Assembly: GCF_000283155.1 (NCBI RefSeq)
Contig: NW_004454165.1
Coordinates: forward strand, 41,855,630-41,919,629
Direction of reading: 5' to 3'
DNA length: 64,000 nt
DNA from: Ceratotherium simum simum
Lineage: Eukaryota > Chordata > Mammalia > Perissodactyla > Rhinocerotidae
Position numbers and translations under genes: made by a program. Shown here piece after piece: positions 33,400-44,240 of the stretch. Position 1 is the stretch's first letter; each line of letters opens with the position of its first letter. The notes under the pieces were generated by a model that worked only from the letters and a program-made list of their open reading frames with translations, was not told the origin of the DNA and did no database searches.

Positions 33400-33620
33400 A
33401 ATAATAACATCAGCCAGCACTTTCCCAGTGTTTGCTATGTGCCAGGCTCTGGTTCAATTTCTCTGCACAGACTAACTCAGTGATGCTCACACAGCCCCAT
33501 GAGGGAGGGGCTCTGATAATTCTCTTAAAGACGACCACACTGAGACTCAGAAAGGGTTAGTAACTTTCTAAGATCACACGGCTAGTAAGAGGCAGACCTG
33601 GGATTCAAACCAAGGCAGTG
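33400..33620 (-). repeat. MIR SINE, antisense, nearly complete
   Basis: 'gtttgctatgtgccaggctctgg', 'gatgctcacacagccccatgaggg', 'gaccacactgagactcagaaagg', 'atcacacggctagtaagaggcagacctgggattcaaacc' is an ordered antisense MIR. The adjoining 33645-33700 ('ctatttattaagcacctacc') may belong to a second old SINE/LINE fragment. Confidence 0.9.
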
Positions 33621-33884
33621 TGGATCCAGCATCCATAATACATAAATAAACTATTTATTAAGCACCTACCCTATGCAAGGTGTTCTGGGCTGTACATGTG
33701 ATTGTCAGCTGTGCTGGAGGTTCCTGATTTCACTAGAATTCAAAGTGAAAGGGCAAAGTACTTTCATCAGAGATCAAGTCAAGCAAGTTGAGCTGCTCTG
33801 GATGATTTTGCTGGATTATAGTAAAGCTCATTTTCAAAATGGTCTGGTCCAGAGAATAAAATAAAATATGTTAGCCAATCTAAA

Positions 33885-34640
33885 CGTTTTGATTTCAGGA
33901 TCCCTTTACACTCCTAAAAATTACTGAGGACCCCAAAGAGCTTTTGTCTCTGTGGGCTATATCCATTGATATTGACCACATTAGAAATTAAAACAGAAAC
34001 ATTTAAAATATTTATTTATTAATTCATTTGAAAATTATAATCATAAACCCATTTTATGGTAATATAATTAACATTTTTTTTGTTGGAAAATAACTATACT
34101 TTCTCAAAAAACATGAGTGAGAAGAGTGGCACTGTTTTTACATTTTTGCAGATTTCTTTGATGTCTGGCGTAGTGAAGACGGCTGGGTTTTCATACTTCT
34201 GCTTTCAGTCTGTTACCATCTATTGTTTTGGTTGAAGTAGGTGAAGAAAAGTTGGCCTCACATGGATGTGTAGTTGGAAAAGGCAGCAGAACTTGCACAG
34301 CCCTTTCAGATAATTGTGGACTTTCTTCTTTGATACAACACCAGCACTCAGCAAGTGGGAGTGTCTTAAAGGTTAGTGCAATGTGGAATCTGAAGCCATA
34401 TCAATGAACTTCTCATGCTCTGATATACTCAAGTCCATCACTCTTTCAATAGATCTTCTTTCCCCAAACGTGACTGTGTAACATCATACATCGGTGGGAT
34501 GTATCATGATTTGGGAATGATGGGAATCATTTGGGAAAAAATGATTCCTTCAGCTTTGTAGATCTTCCAAATGTTCACAGATTTCACCATCAATATCAAA
34601 AGATCACGTTCGTTAAAAGTACCATCACTGGCATCACAGA
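33885..34640 (+). repeat. Mammal-wide interspersed repeat, family not named
   Basis: 'gatttcaggatccctttacactcctaaaaattactgaggaccccaaagagcttttg', 'ctatatccattgatattgacc' and 'gtgagaagagtggcactgtttttacatttttgcag' belong to a dispersed repeat I have met in many mammals, but I do not recall its name or class. The 3' limit is uncertain. Confidence 0.6.
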
Positions 34641-35176
34641 GATGCCTGTAAGCACCTCCAGGATGTGAAGCTCACCACGGCCAAAATGAATTTGACAAAG
34701 TTTGAAGTTTCCCTTGACAACTCAAATTCTATCCTTGGCAACAAATGCTCTGTTTTTCTTGAAGTAACAGGGTCTCTTTGTGCATTTCTGAGAACATGTC
34801 TGCTGAATCCCCACGTCTGAGCCACTGTTGTCTGGGAGCTGTTCCTTCAAGGAAAACTGCTGTTCCATGACCAAGAGTGGCAGGGTGAGCTCACGACTCC
34901 AACAGATGCACACGGGCTTTTCCTTAAGATACCCTCACACCTCAGGACGCCGGCGGAGAGGACCAGAGAGACTGCGTTCCAGGGCTGGGCTTTCATAAAA
35001 TTAATACTTTCTACTGCTTCACCAAAGATGTTCTTGGGTGACCCCAGCTTTCCCTCTTTTTCTAACTGAGTGTGGTGGTTAACGGTCCAGTGACGACCAG
35101 TGGACTTTGGTTTTATTCCTGGATTTGTGCAAAGGCGCCAGCTGCTTGCCCACCTTATGTGAGAGATGCTCGGCCT
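34641..35176. other. Single-copy non-coding DNA
   Basis: No feature recognised; it may continue the relic to the left. Confidence 0.35.
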
Positions 35177-35600
35177 GTTGTGGACTGGACTGTGTCCACC
35201 AAAACGATATGTTCAAGCCCTAACCCCAGAACCTCCAAGTGTGCCCCTATTGGGAAACAAGGTCATTACAGATGTAATTAGTAAAGCTGAGGTCCTACTG
35301 GGGTAGGGTGGCCCTAATGCAATGACTGGCATCCCTATAAAAGGGGAGGTTTGGACACAGGGAAGAGACCACAGGGAGAACGCCATGGAAGACTGGAGTT
35401 GTGCTGCCACAAGTCAAGGAACCACCAGGAGCCTTGGAGAGGCCTGGACAGATTCTCCCCCAGCGCCTTCAGAGGGGACGGCCCTGCCTACACCTCCATC
35501 CCTGACTGCTGCCTCCAGGACGGTGAGAGAATAAAGCTCTGTTGTTTAGGCCCCAAGCCCGTGGTACTTTGTTGTGGCAGCCCCAGGACTCTAATATACC
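35177..35600 (+). mobile_element. MLT1-type LTR (ERVL-MaLR), sense solo LTR
   Basis: Starts 'tgttgtggactggactgtgtcc', has 'caagccctaaccccag', 'gatgtaattagtaaagctg', 'ggccctaatgcaatgactgg', an AATAAA polyadenylation signal in 'gagagaataaagc' (near 35528) and ends 'ggtactttgttgtggcagccccagg'. It is closely similar to the antisense copy at 3210-3645, sharing unusual phrases such as 'aacgccatggaagactggag'. Flanking sequences differ, so the two are separate insertions of one subfamily. Confidence 0.88.
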
Positions 35601-36027
35601 TAGTATACAGAGAAACATTCAGAGCACATAATGTATTTATTCATATAGTGACAGATAACATTTGGCAATCCTTCAAATACAGTCAACAAATCTAAATTTC
35701 TTTTTCTCATGCATTTTCACTTCCTTCACAACTTTTCTTAACTGAATGTACTTATTGGCATAAAACCCAAGTGTGTACTGCTTTCACCACTGGTTCAGCT
35801 CTTCATCTTTGCTTCCTGTTTATTTTTATTCTTTCAGAGACTTTGTTAAAGCCTTTTAAAAGATGAACTTTATCAAGCTTTTGTATCTTGCCCTGGAGAG
35901 AGTAAACCCGTCCCTGATTCCTGACGTGACAGACTACAGGTCACGAATTCTTGTCAGCTTTTAGGCTGTTCATGGTCATTGTTATTATTACCATCTTCGG
36001 TGCCTTCTGGTTCCTGTTCTCCTACGA
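35601..36027. other. AT-rich single-copy DNA
   Basis: No feature recognised. Confidence 0.4.
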
Positions 36028-36060
36028 CTGTCTCTCTCTCTCTCAGAAATAGAGAGAGGG
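36028..36060. repeat. (CT)n/(GA)n inverted-type simple repeat
   Basis: 'ctctctctctctctcag', then 'aatagagagagg': a CT run followed by a GA run, so the two halves can pair as a small hairpin. Confidence 0.8.
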
Positions 36061-39000
36061 GCTGACACAGAGAAGGTCTGGGAGTCTGGGCTCCTGCCTC
36101 TCCCCCTCCCCGCATGGAGGAGAGGTTGCTGGATTCCAGACCTGTTGCTCTGAAAGCTGCCTGTGTCCTAAATACAGAAACAGAATCCTACTTAGTCTGC
36201 AAATTTCCTGCTAAGCTTTTTAATAATGTCCAACCGCAACCGAGGCAAGCCAGAGAGCTCGCGTGGCTTGCTTTGGCACGTGGTCCAGGGCTTTTGAATT
36301 TTTTTCCTGACTGCTTTGCTGCCTGATATGGTAGAGAATCTCTTAGAAGGATGAGTCCTGAAGCCTCCTGACGCGCCTGCCAGCATCCTGGTGGAGTTTG
36401 TGGCTTCGATCCCTCTTCCTTTTCCCTTTGAGTTGGTGTGGCAGCGCTGGTCAACCTTTTGTGGAAAGCATTTTTGGAAGGATTATTAAGTGATTTGATG
36501 CTACTTTACCTTCTGGAGCTACGAGGAGAGACTCTTTGTAGAGGAGCTGGAGTGGTTAATTAAAATGTTAATAGGATTTATGGGAGGATTAAAGAGGAAA
36601 TGTATGCAGGAATTTGGAGTGAAGGGAAAAAGGCGACAGGAAGTGTCAGTGGTTCACGGAAGAGGCCCAGTTAGGAGAAGGATTCAGCCGCCTGACTGCA
36701 GGCCCCCGCTCCCCCGCCCCCGTGCTGGTTTTGACCTCCCTCCCATCTCTGGCCGCCAGCACAGGCCTCGGGCTCGGTTTGGCTCACTGAGGAACAGCTT
36801 CAAGGACGCCATCGAGAGTCTGCCCAGGCTCTCGCGATGCCACAGGCCTCATCCTTCACCTGGGCTCACCTTATGGTCCAACCGCTCAATTTCCAACACA
36901 TCTCGCCTCTCTTGGAATTTAAAACACTTGACCTCGCCTCTCTTACGTTCACACGATGTGGCACGTGCCTCCATGAGAAATAACTACACCATTTGACAAA
37001 CCCGCTGTCCCGGCCCTGGCTGCAGCAGCAGGCTCACGGGTGCCTCAGGAGCTACACGAGTTTCTTTTTTTTCCCGGGAAACATTTGGTGCTGTTTTGAC
37101 TTTTGACATAATTGAGACAACATCGTGATGCGCATCAGCTCCAAGGCCATCTTGCTTCATGTAGATGAAAATGTCACTCAGCTCTAATTAAACCGTTGAT
37201 TTAAAACGACGTTCAGAAAACAGTTCCAAAGATGACGTGTTCCCTAAGGCACGATGAGTCTGTGCCTGCCCTCGAAGCTAAGATTGCCCCCACAGTGCCT
37301 CCCTCCGCCTCCCGAGCCACTTGAACAGCTCTCCATCAAGGGACCAGCCTGTAGAAATCTGGAACATTTCTCTCTGGACAGCTCTGGCTGTTAGCAGCGG
37401 AGAGGGGGCGCCGTCAGAACGCGCTCCTCTGCGGTCTTGAGGCGACTTGGTGATATGTTTGTTGGTGAGATGAGTGCCGTCCCCTGAAAGGCTGTGACCG
37501 TCGCCCTGATGGGTGCCTCTTTCCTGACACTGCCCAGTGGCCAGCTCTGAGGGCAGCAGGGGGTATTTTATATCGGGATCACTGAAACGCTCACCTCTGC
37601 TCAGCAGAAGGCAGCACCCTGCCGTGCTCCAGGGCGGTCCTTATGTTTAATAGGGGGTCAGGGCCTGTCCCACCTCCTTCGAGAGGTTGTCCTAGGGGAT
37701 CAAAGAAGAACGGAGTGAGGCTGCTGTGTGCTGTATAGTCGGATGGGTTCAGGCGGTCTGTCCCTGGTCCTCACCCACAGCGGGCGTTCATTAATTATAT
37801 GGCGATCCAGGTCACGCCCTCGTTCCCACTTCTCCTGGCGACTGTACTCTCCGCCTGCGTTCTCTGACAGTGGTGACGGGAGGCCACAGCTGCACTCAAT
37901 TCTCCAGGGCTGTGGGATCCCAGCAAATGTTCTCCAGAGCCACCAGCCTCTTCTGTCCAGACCCACGGGTGTGGTCGTCCCCAGCCTGTGCTGAAATCTC
38001 TTTGCTGCCTGGAGAGTTGGGCGACCTCTATCCCGAGAACTCTCGGTCTTTGTGTTGCTTGAGAAATGTGTTAGCTCAGTCAGTGCTGACCCCCTGGGAT
38101 GCATATCTGTGGTATTCTCTCTTTTCTGTGGGGGCCCCAGAGGGAACCTCCTGCCTGCTCCTCCTCCCCGGCCCTCCTCCGCCAGGCCCTCCCACGACTG
38201 CTCTGGGGTCTTCAGACTTGCCTTGATCTGGAGCCTCCTTTCTGCCATGAAGCTCATGGCACCTGCGTCCATAAACGAAATGCCGTCGACCCCAGAGTTC
38301 ACTCTGGGAAGGTAACATTTGACCCCAAGGAACCGAGGGAAGCCTTGCAGAGGTCTGTTTTAATAGAAAAGAACCCAGCAGAACCAATGACAATTAACAT
38401 TTCATTGCGAAGATGGAGCAAATGTGGGTGAAATGAATAACAGAGGGGTGCTATAGATAGATATCTTTCAGAAAAGAGTTAGATATTCAAACATTTTTGT
38501 TAATAATATATAAAAACGGCTTTCATTTTAAATTCTGCCATTTTCTTAACAGTATTTACTGCCCGTGGGCAGACACCCTGTAGACTGCCTGCCACACCCG
38601 CAGGTGGGAGTACACGCTTTTGGGTCCCTTTGAGTGTGGGACCAAGCTTGCCCCGTAGGACAGAGCCATCTCGGCAACCCTCTGACTGGAACAAGAGGGG
38701 GGCTGGAGTGAACATGGGCTTTTGCAGCTGTGGTTTTTATTTGTCCTGACCTGGGCCAACGACCTTCTTTCTAGTTACCTCATTCGCATACCTCCCTGGC
38801 AGGCCATAGTGGGATGAACGGAGAGAGTAAGTACCCAGCATAGAGCCCCGGCTCCCTCCGTGACCTCTCCCAGCAGCGTTCATGTATTCTTTCCTTGTCA
38901 TTCCCAGGGTGGAAACGTCTCCAGATCCTAACAAAGTCCCTCACTTCTTCCCAGTTTCCACCAGACCCGAGGCAGCTCCAGTTCTTCTAGATGTAAGGTT

Positions 39001-39324
39001 CTTAAACTCAACATCCAGCCACAGCCCCTTAGAAAATTGATGCCTTAGGGAAGCCCATGGAATTCCTGAGATTGTGTGCAATTTTAGTGTGTATGTATAT
39101 TTTCTGAGGAGAAAATTCAAAGGTATCATCAGATTCCCCAAAATGTTCAGAACATGCTTTCATGGTAGAGTTCTCTCTGGAATGAGTGTAGAGCAGATTG
39201 ACGTGGGAGGGATTCTGGGAATCTGTGTGCCTCCAAACCTAGGGTCCCAAGGTTTGGGTCAAAGTTTTCTGGTTCTAGGAAAGGATGGTAGGCAGGAAGG
39301 ACAAGATGTTGGATATGGTCTGTG
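36061..39324. other. Single-copy DNA, GC-moderate
   Basis: No repeat family recognised over 3.2 kb. Composition is GC-richer at 36690-36850 and 37240-38330, where overlapping open frames occur on both strands (longest 200 codons, minus strand, 37700-38302) without resemblance to any protein that I know. 38440-38540 is AT-rich. Confidence 0.45.
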
Positions 39325-39689
39325 ATGGTTAATTTTATGCATCAACTTAGCCAGGCCACAGTTCCCAGATATTTGGTCAGATACCACTATAGCTGTTTCT
39401 GTGGAAGTATTTTTTAGATGTGATTAACGTTTAAATCAGTCAACTTTGAGTAAAGCAGATTGCCCTCTCTGATGTGGGTGGGCCTCATCCAATCAGTGGA
39501 AGGCTTTAAGAGAAAAAGACTGAGGGCCCCTTTGGAAGAGGGGATTCTGTCGACTGACTTCAGACTCAGGCTGCAACATCAGCTCTTCCCTGGGTCTCCA
39601 GCCTGCAGCCTGCCCTGCAAAATTCAGACTTGCCAGTCCCCACCATTTCCTGAGCCAGTTCCTTAAACTAAATCCGTCTCTTTCTCTCT

Positions 39690-39732
<43 letters not shown>

Positions 39733-39775
39733 CTTGGTTCTATTTTTCTGCAGAACCCTGACTAATACCTGGTCC
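39325..39775 (+). mobile_element. ERVL-type solo LTR, sense, with internal (CA)n
   Basis: 'tgatggttaattttatgcatcaacttagcc', 'gtgattaacgtttaaatcag', 'gatgtgggtgggcctcatccaatcag', 'gccagttccttaaactaaatc' and the terminal 'gcagaaccctgactaatacc' follow an old mammalian ERVL/MaLR-class LTR. Subfamily not assigned. Confidence 0.75.
39691..39729. repeat. (CA)n microsatellite
   Basis: About 19 uninterrupted CA units within the LTR 3' part, likely polymorphic. Confidence 0.97.
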
Positions 39776-39779
39776 CGTT

Positions 39780-39930
39780 TTTTCAACAAATATTTATTAG
39801 TAATTACTAAGTGCTAAGTATCTCATATATACTATTTAGCTCTCAAAATAACTCTGTGAAGTGGTAATGGCCCAATTCTGGGGCCAGGAAGAGAGCCGGG
39901 GTCAGTCTGAGCCCCTGCCTTCTTTCTTTG
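39780..39930 (-). repeat. Probable MIR fragment, antisense
   Basis: 'aatatttattagtaattactaagtgctaag', 'tctcaaaataactctgtgaagtgg' matches an antisense MIR or MIR-like 3' half. Confidence 0.6.
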
Positions 39931-41029
39931 TGGTTCCCAGTGGGGCAGGGAGTCGATTGCACGCCTTGTTTCTGTGCAACACTGGTTCCCCTTGTTAGGG
40001 TAGAATTGTTTTGTCTAAAGCTCTAGAAGTATCAAAGTGGGCTTCGTTCTTGCTTGGTGTCAGTAGGAAGTTTCCCTAGCTCCATTCTGAACCTGCTTTT
40101 CTACACTGCCACTTGCAAAGGTGAAGAAGAGGGAGCTTGACTGGACTGGTGCGGAGCCTTTCGGAGGCCCTGTCTCCTCTGCAACTTGGCCTCTGTTCCA
40201 TCTCCAGGATGCTGCCTGCTTCCTCTCCCATCTTGGTCCTGGCAGGAGGGAGCACTCCCAGGAGAGCCTCGCTGTCCCGTCGGGCTCCTCTGGACACGGT
40301 GCATGGCAGGCTTGGGCTCCTGAAAGGCACAGATTGATCTGGCATAAATTCAGCTGTGCAATTACTCCCACTGGGATGCCGAGCTCTTTTTCCTGGCCAA
40401 AGGACTTGGCAGAGCCTGGACCCCATAGGGAGGTGAGGGTGCCTCAGTGGCCTCTTGTGTCAAGCAGACATCTCCAACACCGCTCACCCGCATGACCACA
40501 CACTTGAGCGTGACACACTCCCCACCCCCTCGTCATCCAATTATGCCAGGACAATGAGAGAAGAACGCAGCCACTGCAGACAGGAAGGGCACACGGGGGC
40601 TCCTGCCCGCCCCTCTGCCCATTGCTGCTTCCTGGCGAGCTGCCAGCCCTCCTAGACACCCTGCAAAGCAGGCCTCTCTTCTCGTTTATTCTTGGGTCAT
40701 CACCGATCAGAAACACTGGGACAGCGTGAGCAAGGTTTGGCAGCCACTCTTGGCTCCAGGATTGTTCTGAACCCTGGATTTGGCATTCCCTGGGGGCCCT
40801 GGAGGATGGCACATTGGATCCTGTCAGTGGAAGGACAAATATGCGAACACTGCCACAAGGTTTGGGCTTTCAAGTATGAGCAGGTCACGCTGAAGTTGTT
40901 ACTAAAAGCCAAGGTCCATGGGAAATGGCTGCTGGGTTCCTTCAGAGAGAGGCCAGGACTGGAAAAGAAGAGGGCCCGGTTGTGAGTAGGTGATGACACC
41001 AAGGGGACCAAGTGTGGTCGAGAGCTGTA
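39931..41029. other. Single-copy non-coding DNA
   Basis: No recognised feature. Overlapping open frames on both strands (40060-40495, 40444-40812) follow GC composition. Confidence 0.4.
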
Positions 41030-41110
41030 GAGAGTATCCTATGCACCAGGGTCTTTGGATACGCAATCTTACTTGATGTCAACAGCCGCCTTCCGACACA
41101 CCTTATGCTG
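41030..41110 (-). repeat. MIR-like fragment, antisense
   Basis: 'gcaccagggtctttggatacgcaatcttacttgatgtcaacag' parallels an antisense MIR 3' half. It is strongly diverged. Confidence 0.4.
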
Positions 41111-41369
41111 TTATGTTTCTTTGGCCACCAAAGAAAATGTGGATGGAAGATGGAGACTTTTGTCCTTTGCAATCTGTGGCAGCCTTTCGCACAACCCTAT
41201 CTCTTTAATTTCCCAAAGGAGTCTTTGCTCCAGAAAGATGGGTCTGTTCCACCAAATGGGGTTGGGCCTTCCCTTCTTCACAGCTTTGCTCACAATGTGA
41301 GCCACTCCGCCCTTGCACCCGTCCCAGTCCACGGTTCCCTTCCTCTTGTCTAACCCACACTTAGAGATC

Positions 41370-41600
41370 CAGGTCATGTCTTGAATCCTCCCTCAAGCCT
41401 CTGGCACCATGTTACCCATGACCGTCTCGTCCTGTCACTTCTCCATGGCAGCCCGATGCTGTTGTACACTGTCCCCTGTGTGGCTAACAGTCTCTATGGG
41501 GCCACCTCCTGGCCTGCACGCTCTTGGAGGCCCATGACTCTGGCTTGTGTTTCTTTGCAGTGCCTGGTACACGTGGGGATGCTCAGTAACAAATGAATAG
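41370..41600 (+). mobile_element. L2-like 3' fragment, sense
   Basis: 'gctcttggaggcccatgactctggcttgtg', 'gcagtgcctggtacacgtggggatgctcagtaacaaatgaatag' follows the L2 3' end order ('...agcagtgcctggcacatagtaggtgctcaataaat'). Confidence 0.65.
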
Positions 41601-42279
41601 TGACTGACACAGGCAGTGGCATTGTGACAGAGGGATGTGCCCAGGAGCGGCCAGCCCAACAAATGGCAGACCAGGAGAGCAGGGCCATGCCAGCACAGCC
41701 AGCCACTGTCATGGCATGGAGACCATTGGGCCCTGGACCTCTCACCCTTGGGTCAGCAGCACCCCTGCCATATTTTACATATGGCTTCCCAACGCGCAGT
41801 TGACAGATAAACAAGTGATTGTATATCTCATGAGAATACATGTTTTCAAAAAGGAATCAATCAGAAACTCTTACTGGGCCCTGACTGTATATGAGTTATC
41901 ACCCTAGAAGTAAAATTCTCATTTCAGGTAACTTAGAAGGTAATGTGCTGTTAGGATAGGGTGTGAAGATGAGAGAAGTGGAGGTTCGGCAGTAGCACGG
42001 TGGGTCTGTGGGCAGTTAAAATCATTTATTAAACCCCTCACTCTGTGAATGGTAGAGATACCAAGATGAGTAAGTCTCAGTCCTGACCCTCAAGTATGGA
42101 GGAGGAGTTATACACAAATGGCTTCTTTAGACAAACCAACCTTGAAGGATGCTCATGGGCTCACATTTAGAATGACTGTATGACAGTCATTCAGAGAGAG
42201 AGAAGGCTCTGCCCCATCCTTTTCTCCATCCCACCAAATTTCTTCTGAAATATTTCCTCCCTCAAAATCTGTATTAGTC
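41601..42279. other. Single-copy non-coding DNA
   Basis: 42020-42110 ('aatcatttattaaacccctcactctgtg', 'gataccaagatgagtaagtctcagtcctgaccctcaagtatgg') is probably an antisense MIR3/L2-type fragment. The rest is unrecognised. Confidence 0.45.
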
Positions 42280-42620
42280 AGTGTTCTTACATTTCAAGTA
42301 ACAAAAACCAAATCTGGCAAATTTAAACAGAAAAGCATTTTTATTTTGGACCAAATCAAAGGGAAGAGTCAAGAACAGGTTCTGATAGAGACAGAAGCCG
42401 GAACTGCTCTGGGAGTCTGGGTAGGAAGAAACAGGAATGCTCTTGCATGTGCTGCTGAAGAATCAACGGGTCTCCTGCCCTTTCTTGTTGCTGCTTATTT
42501 CCACCTTGCCACACCCTGCCCAAAGCTCAGAGTCATAGGAGAGAGAATTTGAATGATCTGGACTTGGTAGGTGTCCACTCTTGGCCAGGGAGATGCATCA
42601 CCTTGATTATCATGACCTAG
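42280..42620. repeat. Possible old interspersed repeat, unnamed
   Basis: 'tgtattagtcagtgttcttacatttcaagtaac', 'aaatttaaacagaaaagcatttttattttgg' and 'tggacttggtaggtgtccactcttggccagggagatgcatcacc' recall a mammal-wide repeat, but family and orientation are uncertain. Confidence 0.35.
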
Positions 42621-42732
42621 TGACTTTCTAAGCCCACGGCAGAGGGGAGGATCTGGAAAAAACCTAACATTTCAGTCTTAGGTTGCTGTGTGTGTGTGAA
42701 GATGGGGGATGGAGAGAGAAGAGCAAATTTAG

Positions 42733-42761
42733 TGGGGGGGGGTGGTGGTGGTTGGGGCAGG
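42733..42761 (+). repeat. G-rich tract, possible G-quadruplex
   Basis: A run of about ten G is followed by three TGG units, then GGGG and GGG. This is compatible with quadruplex formation. Confidence 0.6.
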
Positions 42762-44019
42762 GTACAAGTTGGTCTATAACTTGTTGAGTTTGGGATGAAA
42801 CATCAAGGTGGGAAAACCATTGCAGTTAGCCTAGAGATCAGGAGAGGGCTCTGGGCAATTGGGCAATTGTTAGAGGGTAGCTGACAATGAGAAAATGGAT
42901 GAGATCATACAGGGAAAGTAAACAGGATTAGGGCAGAACTCTGGGAGAACTCTGACACTGAGTAATTGCATGGACAGAGAAGAAATGATTAGAGCAAGTC
43001 AAGGTTGGAGAGAGTTTCTAGGAGGAAGGAAGGAGTGGTTGGTACTGACTGACAAGTGCTGCTGGCAGTCAAGCATGCCATCTTTTCTTAGCCCTCCATG
43101 GCCACTTCCTGTTTTCCCCCACGCTATCGCATTAAGGACACCATATTGAAAGTGGGTGCAAGCATTCCTCAAGTCCTTGGCTGTAACCAATTTAGGAAAT
43201 ATTTGGCAGCAGATTCCTTTGATGGAAGCTTGTGGAAATTTTTGCAGTTTTTGTAGAGAAAAGCAAAATTCCTTCCCCTCCCCTAATGCTTTAGAATGAC
43301 ACGTTTTTAGAAGAACCGTTCACTATTTAGAACATGACGTACAAATCTTCCCTCCTCACCCTCGCTACCTTTGGCTGTGACAGAGCACACACATCACATT
43401 GTTTAACAAGCCACCTCCTCTACAGAAATCGTACAGTCTGTTTCCACTGAGGGGAAAGGCTGACAAGGAAACACATCATGACATATTCAAGGTTATTCTT
43501 GCCAGCGCTCCAGGTTCCACAGCAGTGGAAGCGTAAAAAAATTGTCACTGATTTGGCTTCCCATCTCTGAAGAAATACGTAACTAACAGGTAAATTGTCT
43601 CCACTATCTTCTATCCCTTTCTTGTTCTGTGCTCAATACAAAGATGGCGATCATGGCCACTGCACCCCTCAGTGGCTCTGTGCCTCTTCATTGGCTATTC
43701 AGCCAGAATGCTTCGATTCTGCCCTCATTATTTGGATGGTGGACTTGTGCACATAGTGAGTGAGCATAAAAGCCCTGTGGTGCGTTTGGCCATCTTGGCA
43801 TTGTCGTTGGAGATTTTTGTTTAATTAAAAGTCTGCCTCGGAGTATGTCAAGTACTCCTGTATTTTTGCCATTCTTCTTATCTCTATGGCAACGACAATA
43901 TTTCAACATTTACATGGACATCATATTCTTTGCTAATGTACTATCTGAACTGTGTGTATGCTGAGAAGGGGACGGGCAGAGGCTGCTTCTGCTGGCTGGG
44001 ATGCTGGAGTTGCCAAGAC
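42762..44019. other. Single-copy non-coding DNA
   Basis: No recognised repeat or gene. Confidence 0.4.
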
Positions 44020-44240
44020 AACCAGGGGGCCCAAAGATGTCCTCACTGGTAGCATTAAATGGAAGGTTTAAATTAATTCACCCTCGTGTGTTTTTGTAGC
44101 TTATGTTGTTAATTGAAATAATAAGAATGACCTTCCATGTACATTCGAAGCACCTGTCCTATTAAAATCGTCTGTGCTATTTGCTTAAGTACACTCATCT
44201 GTCAGGTAAATCTAGCGTGAAATAGGGGAAAATGAAAGAC
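44020..44240. promoter_or_regulatory. Candidate conserved non-coding element (unproven)
   Basis: Non-repetitive and AT-rich with homeodomain-like cores (gtttaaattaattcacc; gttgttaattgaaataata) and 'catctgtcaggtaaatc'. It resembles enhancer-like conserved elements in composition only. Confidence 0.27.

Noticed and set aside
3210..35600. The two MLT1 LTRs as ends of one provirus or a segmental duplication
   Set aside because: They are in opposite orientation, with unrelated flanks and no retroviral genes between them.
37700..38302. 200-codon minus-strand open frame as a protein gene
   Set aside because: Overlapping frames of similar length occur on the opposite strand in the same GC-rich block, and the peptide shows no domain, low-complexity composition and no splice or promoter context.
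40830..40985. Cys/His-containing peptide (ICEHCHKVW) as a zinc-finger exon
   Set aside because: A single CxxC-like chance motif, with no matching His spacing, no splice sites and no homologous neighbours.
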